DNA of 64,000 nucleotides from Eleginops maclovinus. Lineage: Eukaryota > Chordata > Actinopteri > Perciformes > Eleginopidae. The translations under genes were made by a program, and so were the position numbers. Below, one piece after another: positions 11,858 to 23,800 of this stretch; position 1 is the first letter of the stretch, and every line of letters begins with the position of its first letter. The notes beneath the pieces were generated by a model. It saw only the letters and a program-made list of their open reading frames with translations. It was not told the DNA's origin and did no database searches. The DNA is taken from contig NC_086350.1 of assembly GCF_036324505.1 (NCBI RefSeq), positions 19,773,032-19,837,031 of the forward strand. Reading direction: 5' to 3'.

Positions 11858-13254
11858 CATCACCCAGCACCAATATCTTATATTGTATGTAGAAAGTACA
11901 GTTCCCAGAAGGTGGGACACAGAGAGGAGGAAAAACTAGTTTTCACATGTCTAAGGTTTGAACACTTAGGAAGAAGGAGCTCACTCCATCCTCAAAACAC
12001 CACTGAACCTCTTTTTTCGATTTTGAAGATTGGACTGTTTAGCATTTTGTAATAGACAACACCACAAATGTCATACCAGGTATATAAATACATGCTACCA
12101 TAAATATGATCGCATTATGATCATCATTATGATCAATTTCGTAGAGTCCTGGGAAGTGTTTCCGACTAAACAAAGCAATGCCTGAAGCCTCTGCTGCAGC
12201 AGCATTCAGTGACTCACATTGCCTCCTTGTGGCAAACTCTAAAAATAACATGTTAGAATTGTTGGGGGTTTTTTGTTACTAAACTATTGCATAAAATAAG
12301 TATTTGTTGTTGAATGATATTTCCTCTATTTAATTATTGCATGCCTGATTTTCTCACACTTAGAGATCTGTCAAAAAGCATTTGACTGGAGTAACAATAT
12401 GTTGTAAGGAGTGGTATGGAAACCAGTCAGACCTCCTCTCTGTGCCTCAACTTTATATTGGATTTACCGTGATCAGTTTTCCCCTTATCCCACATATATT
12501 ATACAAAGCAAAACCATAGATTCAACTAACTCTATTACTTCTTCCACCAACAGCCAATGTCTAAATAATACTGTCTCACAGTGTTTCCTGTTTTTTCTCC
12601 ACCAGATAGCAGTGTCTGAGAACATTTCCAATCTCTTTCCTGTCAAATGCCTTTTGATGTGTCTCTCTGTCCTTTAAAATCAAATAGCAAATACCATTTT
12701 AGTATAACACAACATAATGTAAACTTTAATGGAGAAGTGACAAGCATGACTGTTGTGGAGTTAATTATCTAAATTGAGCCGTGAACAGCCAGTGACCTGG
12801 AGTTGTTTGTGGTTGGATTGTTCCAAATTATCCCCTCTGTGTCTGTCCTTCTCTTTTTGTGCTGTACAAATCCTTATAATATTGGATTTTCGAGTCTGTG
12901 TGTATGTGTATTTGAATATATATTCATGTCTGTGTCTCTTTGTGTTTCCCACCTCTAGAGAGTCGGTGTGATCAGATGAAACTGGTTTAGTTACGATTTA
13001 AGTACCTGCTCTTTCCGTTGTTTGCTAAAATTTCCTCTTGATCTGCTTTCTCATAGGATTCTGTACATACTGAAACATTGATTCTCCAGCAGAAAATGTC
13101 TTATCCTAAACAAAATGTTATTATTATAGCAAACAGTCTCGTTGATGCTGACCAGGTCTTCCCCTTTCCTGTCCTCCGTGTTTTCTCTGTCCTTAATGTC
13201 TAACCCTGAGTGTTACCACTCTGTATATTTGTCTAATTTATCAGTTTCTTGTAG
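11858..13254 (+). other. bicd1 intron before the cassette exon
   Basis: AT-rich intron ending in tttcttgtag (acceptor at 13251-13254). Any extra exon of a long bicd1 isoform would lie here, but I could not identify one. Confidence 0.6.
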
Positions 13255-13330
13255 ATTGTCAGCAGCCTGCTGCCTCAGTACCGTCACTCTCCCCACAACT
13301 AAGGCGAGGGAGAGCCTCCCTAGCACGCAG
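13255..13330 (+). CDS. bicd1: bicd1 cassette exon H, readable in two frames
   Basis: 76-base exon, acceptor cttgtag, donor gtaaca. Entered in phase 0 from exon G it encodes IVSSLLPQYRHSPHN and a TAA at 13300-13302, which matches the tail of the short BICD1 isoform. Entered one base later (after a phase 1 exon, giving the codon xAT) the whole exon is open and reads CQQPAASVPSLSPQLRRG and on to LAR; CQQPAASVP also occurs in the long human BICD1 isoform as I remember it. The stop of the short form is 28 bases before the exon end, too close to the junction to trigger normal nonsense-mediated decay. Confidence 0.85.
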
Positions 13331-14556
13331 GTAACATGCTGTAGAACTTGCTAGTGGTAGGCTCATTGGCATCTATCCTTCTATCTTTTACAAGCCATAA
13401 TGAACACGCCATTCACATTCTATTTACTAAGCACATATTTTCTGGTTGCACACCTGTATCTGTAGAAGTTACATTTTCTTGCATGCTCAAATTTTTCACA
13501 TTTTAAGTTTAGCATGACAGTGTTCTTCACCTGCTCCCTTTAATAATTACAACTGGAGAAAAAAAACATGATATAAAATAAAACAGTTAGAGTTACAAAG
13601 TTGATTGTTAACTTTAATAAATACATTTTACACTATAGTTTTCTCTCTCTTCACATATAGACATACAGTATGACTTAGCCAGTAAAGCGAAAGCTGTTGA
13701 CAGTAGTGTTTGAGCTACCATCAGACTGGAAGACAATGTGTCCATCTTTTTAACCGTATATGTCAATGGGCTGAGGAAGTCATTCACAGCAACTAGGAAA
13801 CTGCTGACAGGTCTAAGGCCATGTTTGTTTTCTACTGTCGAGCTGATTAGCGAATACTCCCCAATCATTTTTGGTTGTCTATGTTCTCACATTATACTTT
13901 GTCTTGAAGCATAATCTGGATTTAGGTTTAATTCATTCTTGCCAATTAATAGTGGTAAGATTACCTCCCTGGATGTATGCTAAACGTAGAGCAGCTGCTA
14001 GTAACTGGTTAGTTTAACTTTGCTGAGGGATGGAAACTGCTAGGACTGGCTGAATCCAAACACAAGCATCTCAAAAAGTATTATCTATTTTGTCAAACTA
14101 CAATTCAGACAAATGAGGTCAAAGTACTCTGATCTAGTTTTATTTGGGTTTAGCCCAGCGCTCACTTCCTGGAGGCTTTGCTCTCACAAAGACATCCAAC
14201 CACAGGAAGTTAACCAAGGGGAGGTTTAGTTACTTTTGATGGAGCCATGCTAGCTGTTTCACATCTTTCTTGTCTTTTAGCTCTCTATGCTAAGCTAATT
14301 GACTGCTAGCACTAACTTTATATATAGCATACTAGAGTATTTATATTCACATTTCAACCTTTTGGCTAAAAATTCAATTTCTTTAAAACGTTTCCTTTAA
14401 AAAAAAAGCATGTCTGTCTTTTGCACCCTTGTCACATGTTGCATATTTGTTTTATTAATTCTGCCAGTGACTGTTCCCCTCTTCTGTAACCCTGGACAAA
14501 CATGTCTTTTCACTTAATATTATTTATTCTCTTGTGTTTTCTCTACATTTTTACAG

Positions 14557-14677
14557 TCCTAAATATTTGGCAGACCTCCAGGAACAGCGAGCAGTACTGT
14601 CCAGCAAAAGTAGCCTTCTCTCCCCTTGCGACCCTCGTATCTGTCTGGCCCAGCATCCCCTGCCACCCGACACCTAA
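14557..14677 (+). CDS. bicd1: bicd1 terminal exon I, alternative C-terminus
   Basis: After acceptor tttttacag (ends 14556) this exon joins the second frame of exon H: AG/T gives Ser, then PKYLADLQEQRAVLSSKSSL and on to HPLPPDT with TAA at 14675-14677 (39 codons after the split one). In the short-form frame this exon would be 3' UTR. Direct joining from exon G (phase 0) reads TCC TAA and stops at once. The coding reading is supported by frame continuity with exon H; I do not know a matching tail in other species. Confidence 0.55.
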
Positions 14678-16655
14678 CCCGCTGCTCCAGGCCAGGGCCA
14701 GGGCCCGGTCTTGTATGTGTCATGCAGAGACAAGGACACTCTGGATGGGGGTTCCTTCAGTTTAACTCCCCCCAGCAGTCCCATCTGGTGCTTACTGACC
14801 AACGTGAGTCCACCTAATCGCTACATGATCCGGCCCTCTGCAGGCCTCCTGGTTACCTGGGTCGCAGAAGAAGAGGATGCTCTCTTCATCCTGTCCTGGA
14901 AAGGACTGAAATGAGGTGCAAAATGAGTGAAAAATAATAGGAATCTTTCCTTAATTCCTAAACTATTTATTAATCATTTATGTACTATTTATTATTTATT
15001 TACATATTGATTTGTGATTTCTGAGGTATTTATCATGGAATGTTTTTTTCTGTAATTGTTGGTCAGTCTCAAAATGGAAATTCAAGAGGTGTTTCACTGC
15101 TGTGGTGAAGACTTCCTTAATCAAAGATAATTTAGCAAATGTACTTCTGTATATGGCAGATATTCTTTAACAAAGCAAAGTTGATGCTAACAAAAGTTAT
15201 TATTGATCTTGTAAACAGTATTACATCTTGCCTAACCGTACAGTACAGTATTTTCAATTTTAGAATTTGTCAGTATAATATAATCAAAACATATGTATGC
15301 CAAATAGAAGTGTAGGGTACATTTGGTTTGACGATGCAGACAGACTAATGAAGGTAAACATTTAATACAAGAGAAATTTTTCTTGTGGTGGTGGTGGTGG
15401 TAGTGGTGGTGGTGGTAGTGAGTGGATTTCAGCTACCTTTCCAACATTACTAGAATGATTGTTTTTTTTTATACAGAGATCTTTTTTTGCAAATCATGTG
15501 CATAAAGAATATTTTATACTTCCTATTATTTGTATTTATTTTTGCAGCAGACTCTAGTGACATGGTTGTGTATGGTATGTAGCTCAGATCTCTTCAGAGT
15601 CTGGGATAGACGAGAGACTGAGTGGTTGAGATGAGAACTAGGGCTGTTGGCCTGGGTTTTTGCCATTTGAATTGCACAGGTTTAAGTGACCATGGAGTGA
15701 ACTGAACTCACTTTTTAAATATTGGTTTAGAGCTGAGGAGTCCCCAAAGGTGTGCCTCTTCTGGAGTTACCGTCATTGTCAAATCATCATTGTGTACTCA
15801 TCAAAAAGTATTCTCTGTCTTCTCTCTTTAATTACATTGGCCAAAACCCCAGAAACTATAACGTTTGGTGACAGAAATGACATTTTCAATATCTGAATTT
15901 AGATGTGTCTGCCACTGTAACATCTCCCTGTTCAGCATTCCTTACATGCTTCCTTCCAACAGTATGCAGTACTCCAAGCACAATTATGCTCTACACATTA
16001 TAGCAATACAGTAGTGCCGGTCGTTGACAGATCTGATTAAGATTAATTCAATTTTCAACCATTTCCATCACCATGAACTGATTAGCCAGTAGGGAAGAGG
16101 CAAGACAGAAGGATTGTCCCATTGTTTCTTTTTGAGGGGCCAATTCAGACTGAGATGGATGTAATGTGGGACGTTTGTTGCTTAGTTGAAGTCGCATCTC
16201 TTTGTCTTTATACTCATAACGTTCTCGTTGCACTGAATACATATTTTTGCCAGATGGATATAAAAACGGATAAACTGCAACTACATGGCCAGTATTGTGT
16301 TTTAATGCCGGGTAAAGCATTTCTGTTACATCAGTAATGAACGACTGGAATCTTTCTGTTTTCTGTGTGTGTATGTTTCTTGAATTTGTCTTTGTTAACA
16401 GTGGATTGTTGCTTTGCAACTACAGAGTGATGAAAACATTTGTCGTTCAAAAGTAGCTTCTGAACCCACGCAGGCTCATCGGTGACCAAACTCTGTTGGT
16501 TTGTTTGCACAATATAGCAGTGGATGGAGAGAGACTAACCCAGTGAAAGAAAAAAGAAAAAATATGTTTCAAAAGAACAAAAGGTTTAACAGTTTCTCCT
16601 CCATTTAAAAATGTGTTTAATTGGTTTCACAAGTAAATAAAAGACTGTCCTTGGA
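14678..16655 (+). other. bicd1 3' UTR
   Basis: About 2 kb of AT-rich sequence after the last stop, with no further gene. It includes a (GGT)n tract at about 15384-15420. The same frame as exon I stays open from 14678 to a TGA at 14912-14914. The UTR probably ends just after the poly(A) signal at 16636. Confidence 0.6.
16636..16641 (+). terminator. poly(A) signal AATAAA, probable bicd1 3' end
   Basis: AATAAA followed about 20-40 bases later by a GT-rich element (tgtgactttgtgtttgtg), the usual arrangement of a cleavage and polyadenylation site. A second AATAAA lies at 16744-16749 and could act as a backup. Confidence 0.6.
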
Positions 16656-17372
16656 TTTGTATGTGACTTTGTGTTTGTGTCTGTTTCTCAATAGCAACAT
16701 TATACCGACAAACTTCTCTGTTCATGCACTCACAAATACAGCAAATAAAAGGTTAAAAACGCACCGGACAGATTAGACATTAATCCCTGTGATTTTCTCT
16801 GCATCACACTGCGCAGAGTAGTACAGATCAAGAGATTGCTTATTTTAAAGGACAAAGGGCTGTGATTTGAATCAGTACTGAGAAATAAAGCAATCTGTGG
16901 CAGACAGAGGATGATGTATCATGAGACATCAGCACAGATTGCCGGCTTATCTGATCATAAGAAGGACATCAGTGATCATACTGACTGAATTGTTCACCCT
17001 CCAACAAAACTGAAAGTAAATAAAGACATAGTTGATGTGCTTTTAACGTAACAAATACTAACCATAACAACAATAACAATCTCAACTATTCGCCAGATAA
17101 CTATGATGATGCGACATATTTTCAAAGGAGCTTGTCTGTTTGACTGAATATCCAACAACATACAATTGTATGCGTGACCCGACAAATACAACTTCTCTTA
17201 TGAAATACAATTTCTCCTAAAATAATTTTGAAACATTTTAGATTAATGAATTATCATTTTAATTACTAATGGATATCATCTATTAAATTAATTAAAATGT
17301 AACAGAATAAGATTTGTTTTAATAAATATATTCTTATAAACATCACTTAGTGTTGGATTTACATCACAAGAC
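16656..17372. other. intergenic, no feature seen
   Basis: AT-rich spacer between the inferred bicd1 3' end and the TTAA that borders the piggyBac element. Nothing coding or repetitive could be supported. Confidence 0.5.
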
Positions 17373-17681
17373 TTAACCCTTGTGTGGTGTTCATATTGTT
17401 GTTACTCAGCCAGTGTTTGTGGGTCTGGTGGACCCGTAGCATTTTGTGGTTTTTAATACCTCACAATCAAGCACTTTTATGTTAAAATACTCAACAGATG
17501 TTTACTTAATCCCAATTACAAGCAGTATAAACAGTATATATGGTTAATATTTGCCCTTTACCTTTGTTAGATCACATTTATAACTTATTATTTAAAACGT
17601 AATAAAGAAAATCAATTAAAAATCCAGATATGAGTTGAAACAAATTTACAAGTGAAGCAAGGTTTTTCAAAACAATTGGCT

Positions 17682-17687
17682 TTTATT
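17682..17687 (-). terminator. poly(A) signal of the piggyBac transposase gene
   Basis: TTTATT on the plus strand is AATAAA on the transposase strand, about 130 bases after the TAG and inside the element. Confidence 0.55.
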
Positions 17688-17815
17688 TCTTTGAACTCAA
17701 GAAATTTAACCCATTCAGGTGCACAACACAAGCTGAACACATGAACACATAGAGTAAACATATCAGTCAAGACAACACATCAGCCCCATTGAACACATGG
17801 CCTTTAGCCACTAGC

Positions 17816-17959
17816 CTATACAACACATGAGGGGCAGAGTTTTACTGTGTGTGTGTTGCAGATATACTTTTTGCACTTGATGCATGTATATTGTGTTTTC
17901 CTGTCCATCTTGGGTCCGCACACTTCGCACCGCTTTTTCTTGTTGCTGGTGTTCACAAC
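17816..17959 (-). CDS. piggyBac transposase, exon 2 (cysteine-rich domain)
   Basis: 47 codons plus TAG, joined in phase 0 to exon 1 across a 96-base intron (17960-18055, GTAAGT to CTAG). Begins VVNTSNKKKRCEVCGPK and ends CPSCVV. The spacing C-x2-C, C-x2-C, C, H, C-x2-C (residues 527, 530, 542, 545, 550, 553, 558, 561 of the joined 563-aa protein) is the C-terminal zinc-binding domain of piggyBac transposases, which binds the element ends. The spliced protein is close in size to the 594-aa reference piggyBac transposase. The intron is inferred from splice signals and domain continuity. Confidence 0.85.
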   Translation of the reverse strand, partial: VVNTSNKKKRCEVCGPKMDRKTQYTCIKCKKYICNTHTVKLCPSCVV

Positions 17960-18055
17960 CTAGAATAATGAAAAGATCAGGAATTTTTCTAACACCTCTC
18001 TCTCTCTCACAAGACATGAGTGCCAGACATGTACTGCAACAGATCACACACTTAC

Positions 18056-19603
18056 TTCAGCTTCTGCAGATTGTGGTTCTGTAGGTTGGGTGGATAGGGC
18101 ACCAGCATTCTCCTCCTGAATCCTCCTCACGATGGCTGCAGAGGCTGGGGTTCTGGGGACATGTTGTCTTTCCTCGATTTGTGGTCTCACCAATGCCTTT
18201 CCCAGATCCTCAAGAAAGAAGCGTCTCTTCTGGAGCTTCCCTCTGTTCCACTCTGGGTTCAGTGCCATCCAAATGACAAAGGCGTTGTTTGCTGAGATGT
18301 CCAACATGTCAAAGAATATCACCAGTGGCCAGCGTAGAGTCCTCCGTTTGCAGCTGTAGGCCGTCACCAGCTTCTCCATGTTGTCTACCCCTCCTTTTGT
18401 GGCATTATAATCCATGATGATCTCTGGTTTGTGATGTTCCTGGTCACAGATTCTTCCATCCCCGTGCAGTGTACTCATGAGTACCACATTCCTGCCTTTC
18501 TTTGGCACATAGGATACCAGGGATGTGTCAGCCATGTAGGCAAACTTGGAAGACTTGACAGGCCTGTTCTTTGAAGTCAGCAGTTGAGGTGGGAGCTCTG
18601 ACTTGTTTTTCCGTATTGTTCCCACCATGGTCAGCTTCCTCTTTAGGAGCTCCTGTCCCAGCTTGTGCGAGGTAAAAAAATTGTTGCATGTGATGTTGTG
18701 TCCACTGAGTCCCTGAGACATGTCCAGGACAACTCTCATTCCTTGGTTTTTCTCGGGGGCTCCTCCATCAGCTTTCCCTGTGTAGACTTGTAAGTTCCAA
18801 GCATATGAGGAACTGGCATCACAGGCAGCCCAGATCTTTATACCATACTTTGCAGGTTTAGATGGTATATACTGCCGAAAGGGGCAGCGGCCCCTAAATG
18901 GCATCAGCTGTTCATCAATGGTGACATTTGGCCCAGGGTTGTACAGCAGGGGGAGGCGGCTCACCCACTTGTCCCACACTGTCCTGATGGCAGCTAGTTT
19001 GTCTCTCTGCCGTCGAGCTGGTCTGGCATCTCGGTTGTCAAAGCGGATAATCCTGGAAATTATGTGAAAGTTTTCCAGAGACATTGTTGCACAGAAAATT
19101 TCTCTGCCAGTTTCTGCATCCCACACGGATTCTGCTGATTCCCCTTTGGACCTGAAAACTCCAGCAAGGATAAGGACCCCGAAGTAGGCATGTAAATGGG
19201 TTTGGTCCATTTCCTTCCACCTCTCTCCAAAAACACGTCTTCCTTCTAAATTAGTGCAGTCAAGAATAATTTTCTGGATGGAATCTGTGAAAAGCTCAAA
19301 AGAAGACTCGATGTCCTGTGTGTGAGTAACTGCCATCCCTGCTGTGGCTGGCTGCTCATGGCCTGGTCCTGTGGCTGGCTGCTGACGGCCTGGTCCTGTG
19401 GCTCGTCTTCGTTTTGGAACTGGCTGATGCTCAATCTCATCATCTTCTTCAGAGTCACTGTCAGACTCTGAATTTTCAGAAATGTGATCCTCAAATTCTG
19501 AAACCTCTTCTTCTGAATCCTCTGCCTCTACATCATCATCAAAAACTTCTCTCTCTTCCAAAATCATTTCCAGGGCCCTCTGCGCAGAGATCCTTTTGGC
19601 CAT
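18056..19603 (-). CDS. piggyBac transposase, exon 1
   Basis: 516 codons from ATG at 19603-19601 to a GTAAGT donor (18055-18050). The N-terminus is acidic (DDDVEAEDSEEE and later SDSDSEEDDE) and is followed by the RNase H-like DDE domain of piggyBac transposases (DDE_Tnp_1_7). The first catalytic Asp is D230 in TIDEQLMPFRG; the third is D407 in ATKGGVDNMEKL. The second, expected in TCDNFFTS, is Asn here (N307, TCNNFFTS, codon AAC at 18685-18683), so the copy is predicted to be catalytically dead unless this is a sequencing or allelic change. No frameshift or stop is present. Unspliced, the frame ends after three more codons (VSV). Confidence 0.93.
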
Positions 19604-19809
19604 CTTGATCGGTTGGGATAAGAAACCACACTGGCAAAGCTATATTTATAGTGTCCTGCCTCCAATTTGTAGCAGATAGAGTATGAGAAAATAAAGATTC
19701 CCGCAAGAAAGAGGGTCAAATGTGCGGGAAAACAAGAGTAGACAGTGTTGATGCTTGAATTTTGCAACAATATTGCAACCTTGTGTGGGAACCCTAACAT
19801 TTACTGTCA

Positions 19810-19810
<1 letters not shown>

Positions 19811-19856
<46 letters not shown>

Positions 19857-19892
19857 ACTCTCTCTCACTCACACACACACACACACACACAC
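19811..19892. repeat. (TC)n and (AC)n microsatellite in the piggyBac 5' region
   Basis: About 40 bases of TC repeats followed, after a short interruption, by about 20 bases of CA repeats, between the transposase ATG and the right terminal repeat. Confidence 0.85.
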
Positions 19893-20269
19893 AGGTACAC
19901 AGAACATCAATTTCCACACTTCTATTAGCCCTGGGTCCAGTGGACCTGGACATCTTATATGTAATAGAAATGTGTAGGGGGGGTGTACGGTGTGTTGTCA
20001 TTAAAAATGTATTCTGATATATGTTCTTCACAGAAAATGAGCCAAAGCCAGTGAGTCTGAGTTTGAAAAATGTATAAATTGTATAATTTTTATTTTAATA
20101 AAAAATGAAAACGGGTCCCACAGACCCGAACACCACACAAGGGTTCACTAAATAACAACATGTTGATAGCTGTTTGGTAAAATATGTTCTAATAATAAAA
20201 CAAATACCTTGATTCTGAATTATTATGCTCAAAAAATACTGTAACAAGATAATCAACATGGCAAAACTA

Positions 20270-20422
<153 letters not shown>

Positions 20423-20749
20423 TGTGTGTTTCTCCAGCAGTAGATTATGTGTGCGTGGAGCACCACCAGTATGTACTTAGGGCGGGGCTAAGGAAACACC
20501 CCCAACAAGGTGACATTGCTCAGAGAAAGGTAGAATATATCAATTTGACCCACACATGTACAGGTGTTTGTTTATTGTTACTTATTGACCCGCGCAGGCG
20601 CTTATGTCTTCACACAGCTGGACGTGCCACTGAGTTTTCCTGCAAGCGGTGGACCGCGTTTCTTAAACTTGTAATGGTTATTTCAGTTCACGTTGAATGC
20701 GTTTCGCTTTACTTATTCAATGCTGGATCGAAGAACATCTAATTGAAAA
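20423..20749 (+). promoter_or_regulatory. probable promoter / 5' UTR region
   Basis: About 330 bases that are less AT-rich than the surroundings, with scattered CpG (for example cccgcgcaggcgc and ggaccgcgtttc). They lead into an ATG at 20750 that opens a short exon with a good donor. No TATA box was recognised. Promoter function is inferred only from position. Confidence 0.35.
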
Positions 20750-20822
20750 ATGGAAGGATTTAACAGGGTGGCTATTCGCAGGAAACAACTGAGTCTGGAC
20801 TATGCGGATCTAGGAGAAGCAA
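20750..20822 (+). CDS. candidate coding first exon 1a of an unrecognised gene
   Basis: ATG at 20750 opens MEGFNRVAIRRKQLSLDYAD and on to LGEA, ending before a GTAGGT donor at 20823 in phase 1 (73 bases). Sequence just upstream is CpG-bearing, as expected of a promoter. The phase matches the acceptor of the 84-base exon at 52815-52898, giving Asn (A/AT) and then RKGQADCF. The peptide is not one I know. Human BICD1 is followed by FGD4 in the same direction, so this could be the 5' end of fgd4, by position only. Chance openness cannot be excluded for so short an exon. Confidence 0.45.
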
Positions 20823-23800
20823 GTAGGTACTAAGCAACGCTGGAAAACCCATTTCATGACAACAACACAACTGCGATCTCCCAAAACTATTTCAAGTTAT
20901 CCTAACGTGCGTGATGGTTTTATTGAAAAACAAAGTGCTTGTTGGCTGATTGTGTTTGTTCTCTTCTATCATACGGTCTTTACGCTCTTAATTCGACTAC
21001 TTGAAATGACTTCCTTGTGCACTCTCCTGTGCCGCTCAATTTTAGAGCATGATGGATTATTGCTTACTGATAACTAGCTGTAAAGTGTTTAACTGGAATG
21101 CTGGTGATTCAATGTTATCGCTGTGACAGGTCTTGTATTAGACATAGTGTGTCTTTGTCAGTCTGTTTTTTGTCCGCACAGTAACACACCAACATTATAG
21201 CCCTTGTTTACATACCACCTCTGACTTGCTGTCTGCTCAGCAGGTATGAAGGTTTCAGAGGCAAGTCCCAGCCTGTTGTGTATCCATCTACATGCTGGAG
21301 GGCACATTTTCTTTATTCTGAAAACACCACTTTGTAGAGAGACCTAGATGTTTGTCTACTCATGGTTGCAAAGTTCAGACACATATATAGATCTTTGACA
21401 GGTCTCTGTGTAGGTATGTGTCTCAGTTTTAAAGTCTGCTAAAGTCCTTTGATTGGTCTCCATGCTGGCTTCCGGATGTATCTATGGAGAGCTGTTAGTA
21501 TCTGGCAGCTTTAAATAAAAGTTGGCCCACACTTTAGTTATTTATCAGTCCATATTTCTCAGAAAAGTATTATCCAAATACCTGTCAGTACTTTGTTCTG
21601 TCTGGGCATGACCTACTTAAACAGGAGGGGCTCATCTTATCTTGTACTCTGCTGTATACTTGTGCTAACATGCAGTTGAGGACACTTCAGTGCACTTGCA
21701 GTTTGATTTGAACTTTGCTCTATAGTGGGTAGTGCCACTGTTAATATCTGACAAGTTGCATTCACCTCACAAGGCACAATTGTCTGTCAACAGTCACATG
21801 TCTCAGGTAATGAGTTGAACGTCTTGAAGTGAGGTACAGGAGGTATTGTTGAGTTTGTCATGCTCTTTCATATTGTTCAATAATAAGAAAGAAAACTGAA
21901 GTATGCGGTGTTGAATCCATGATCTCTGGTTTAAGTATGCCACTATGTTGTAGTGGATCCGAATCATGAGGTGGATATATGCACTTGTGTTTACTTGTTT
22001 TGTTGACATTGTAGGATAGGACATTTTGACTTAATGGAAATCTACATTCTTTGAATACCCTTTATTATGTGTGTTTTCCATCATAGATGTATCGCTTCTA
22101 TGTTGCTCAAAGCTCGAAAACCACTATACCAACTTTGTATACCATCAAACACTTCCTCTTGTCATTGCACCCCAGTCTAAATGGTAGCCCCATGGTTACA
22201 TTGCTTAGCTATAGTAAATGTATCCGTCTTAAAGTTTTTGTAGATATTTAACTACCCTTGATATGAACCGGGTTGATTTCAAAAGTGAAAGCACTGGAGA
22301 AAACAAATACTGTATGCATAACCTGATTTCCCTTGCCATAGCTAGATAGTCATTTCTTCCGTTTGACTTCCTAAATATGACTTCTAATGATGCAGGATAT
22401 GATTTCAGAGAAGCAGTATTACACTCATCATTATCTAGTATACTCTGAAGTTTTGACTTTATGTCTGTTTATGTTTTAGAAGAATAAACCAAGAGGAATA
22501 CAATTTAAATCTATTTGTGCCCAAGAAGATTATTTGTTATAATTTATGTCTATGTTGGTCCTTTCCTACTGGACAAGTTGATAGTAAGTAGGACGTCTTT
22601 CATCATCTTTGAAATCAAACTGAAATACATTCCTATCTGCTCTTGTGTAACACAGTTGGGTTGCGCAAAGGTGCAATATAAATCTTAACATTTAACTCTC
22701 TTGGAAACCTTCATACAGTCCAAAGAATTATTTGTTTTTGTCTTTCTCGTGTGTGATATTGTTTTTACCCAAGTATGTTTTTATAACTAACACATGAAGT
22801 AACATTTCATTTGTATTAAAACACAAATAGCTCTCGGGCATGCATGTTTGAGCTGGTGTTAGTGTGAGGACCGCTGTATCAGTCTCCAACAATGAAGCTG
22901 CTTGTGTTCTGTGTGCTATAGAAGCAGTGGGACTGTATGAATCAGATGCTGTGTGGCCTGCTAGCCTACTGTTTCTGCTATTGTTCTGCTGCACTGGTGC
23001 CCATTCATCCTGAGCTGAACCCTCTTACTGTCTACTGGCTTTAACTCACTTCATGTAATAATGGTTCCTCTATGCAGATCAGTTCATGATGACTTAAAGA
23101 TTATTTCTTTACTTATGTGTTGTGCTTTTCTGAACCATATTATACACTACGCATAAGTAATACCTCATGGTATGGAGAAATATTGCTATAGGTGTGATTG
23201 GTAATTGAGTCCTAAAAGGGTCATTTGAAAGTGTTTCCTTTCAACCTGCTTTTTTTTTATCAGAATAGATATCATCCTAAAAGAACATTTTTTATTTATT
23301 TATGAATGATCATATTCAGATATATAAAAACTTCTAGCAACAAACAGACAATTTTGTAAAAAGTACATGATATTATGCCATAAATCTACACTTGAAGAGT
23401 GTTGAGAAGGTTGTCTTTAAATTACAGTTATAGCTTTATTTCAACATTGCATTTAGGTTCATGTGATTTTCCTTCTTTAGGAATTACTAATTTGTTTGAA
23501 GCATTCATTTTTTATACTGCTGTGTTTCCCTACACTATCCTGTCCTCTTTGTTCTTGCACAATGACCAGGACATGAGACAATAAGGGGGAAGTCTTGTCC
23601 TCATTGAGTCTATCAATGAACTCTAAGGGAAACTGAACTTGATGACTTTATGATATAACATTTTGACAACATTTGTATGTGCCAACTATGATTGCAAGTT
23701 GACACATTCTCATAGCTTTCTCTTTTAGTTTCCAAAGCGAAAGGTCAGAAAAAACACCTGAAGTGAATATTCATCTTTGTAAATACATTATTTTTACAAA

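Larger units (their letters stand above)
17377..20143 (-). mobile_element. piggyBac-family DNA transposon
   Basis: Bounded by perfect 16-base terminal inverted repeats: CCCTTGTGTGGTGTTC at 17377-17392 and its reverse complement at 20128-20143. The left end abuts TTAA (17373-17376), the piggyBac target site. The right end abuts TTCA (20144-20147), one base away from TTAA. Subterminal hairpins follow each end: GGGTC(TGGTG)GACCC at 17421-17435 and CGGGTC(CCACA)GACCCG at 20112-20128. The element is about 2.77 kb and contains one transposase gene on the minus strand. A (TC)n/(AC)n microsatellite lies between the transposase start and the right end. Confidence 0.93.
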
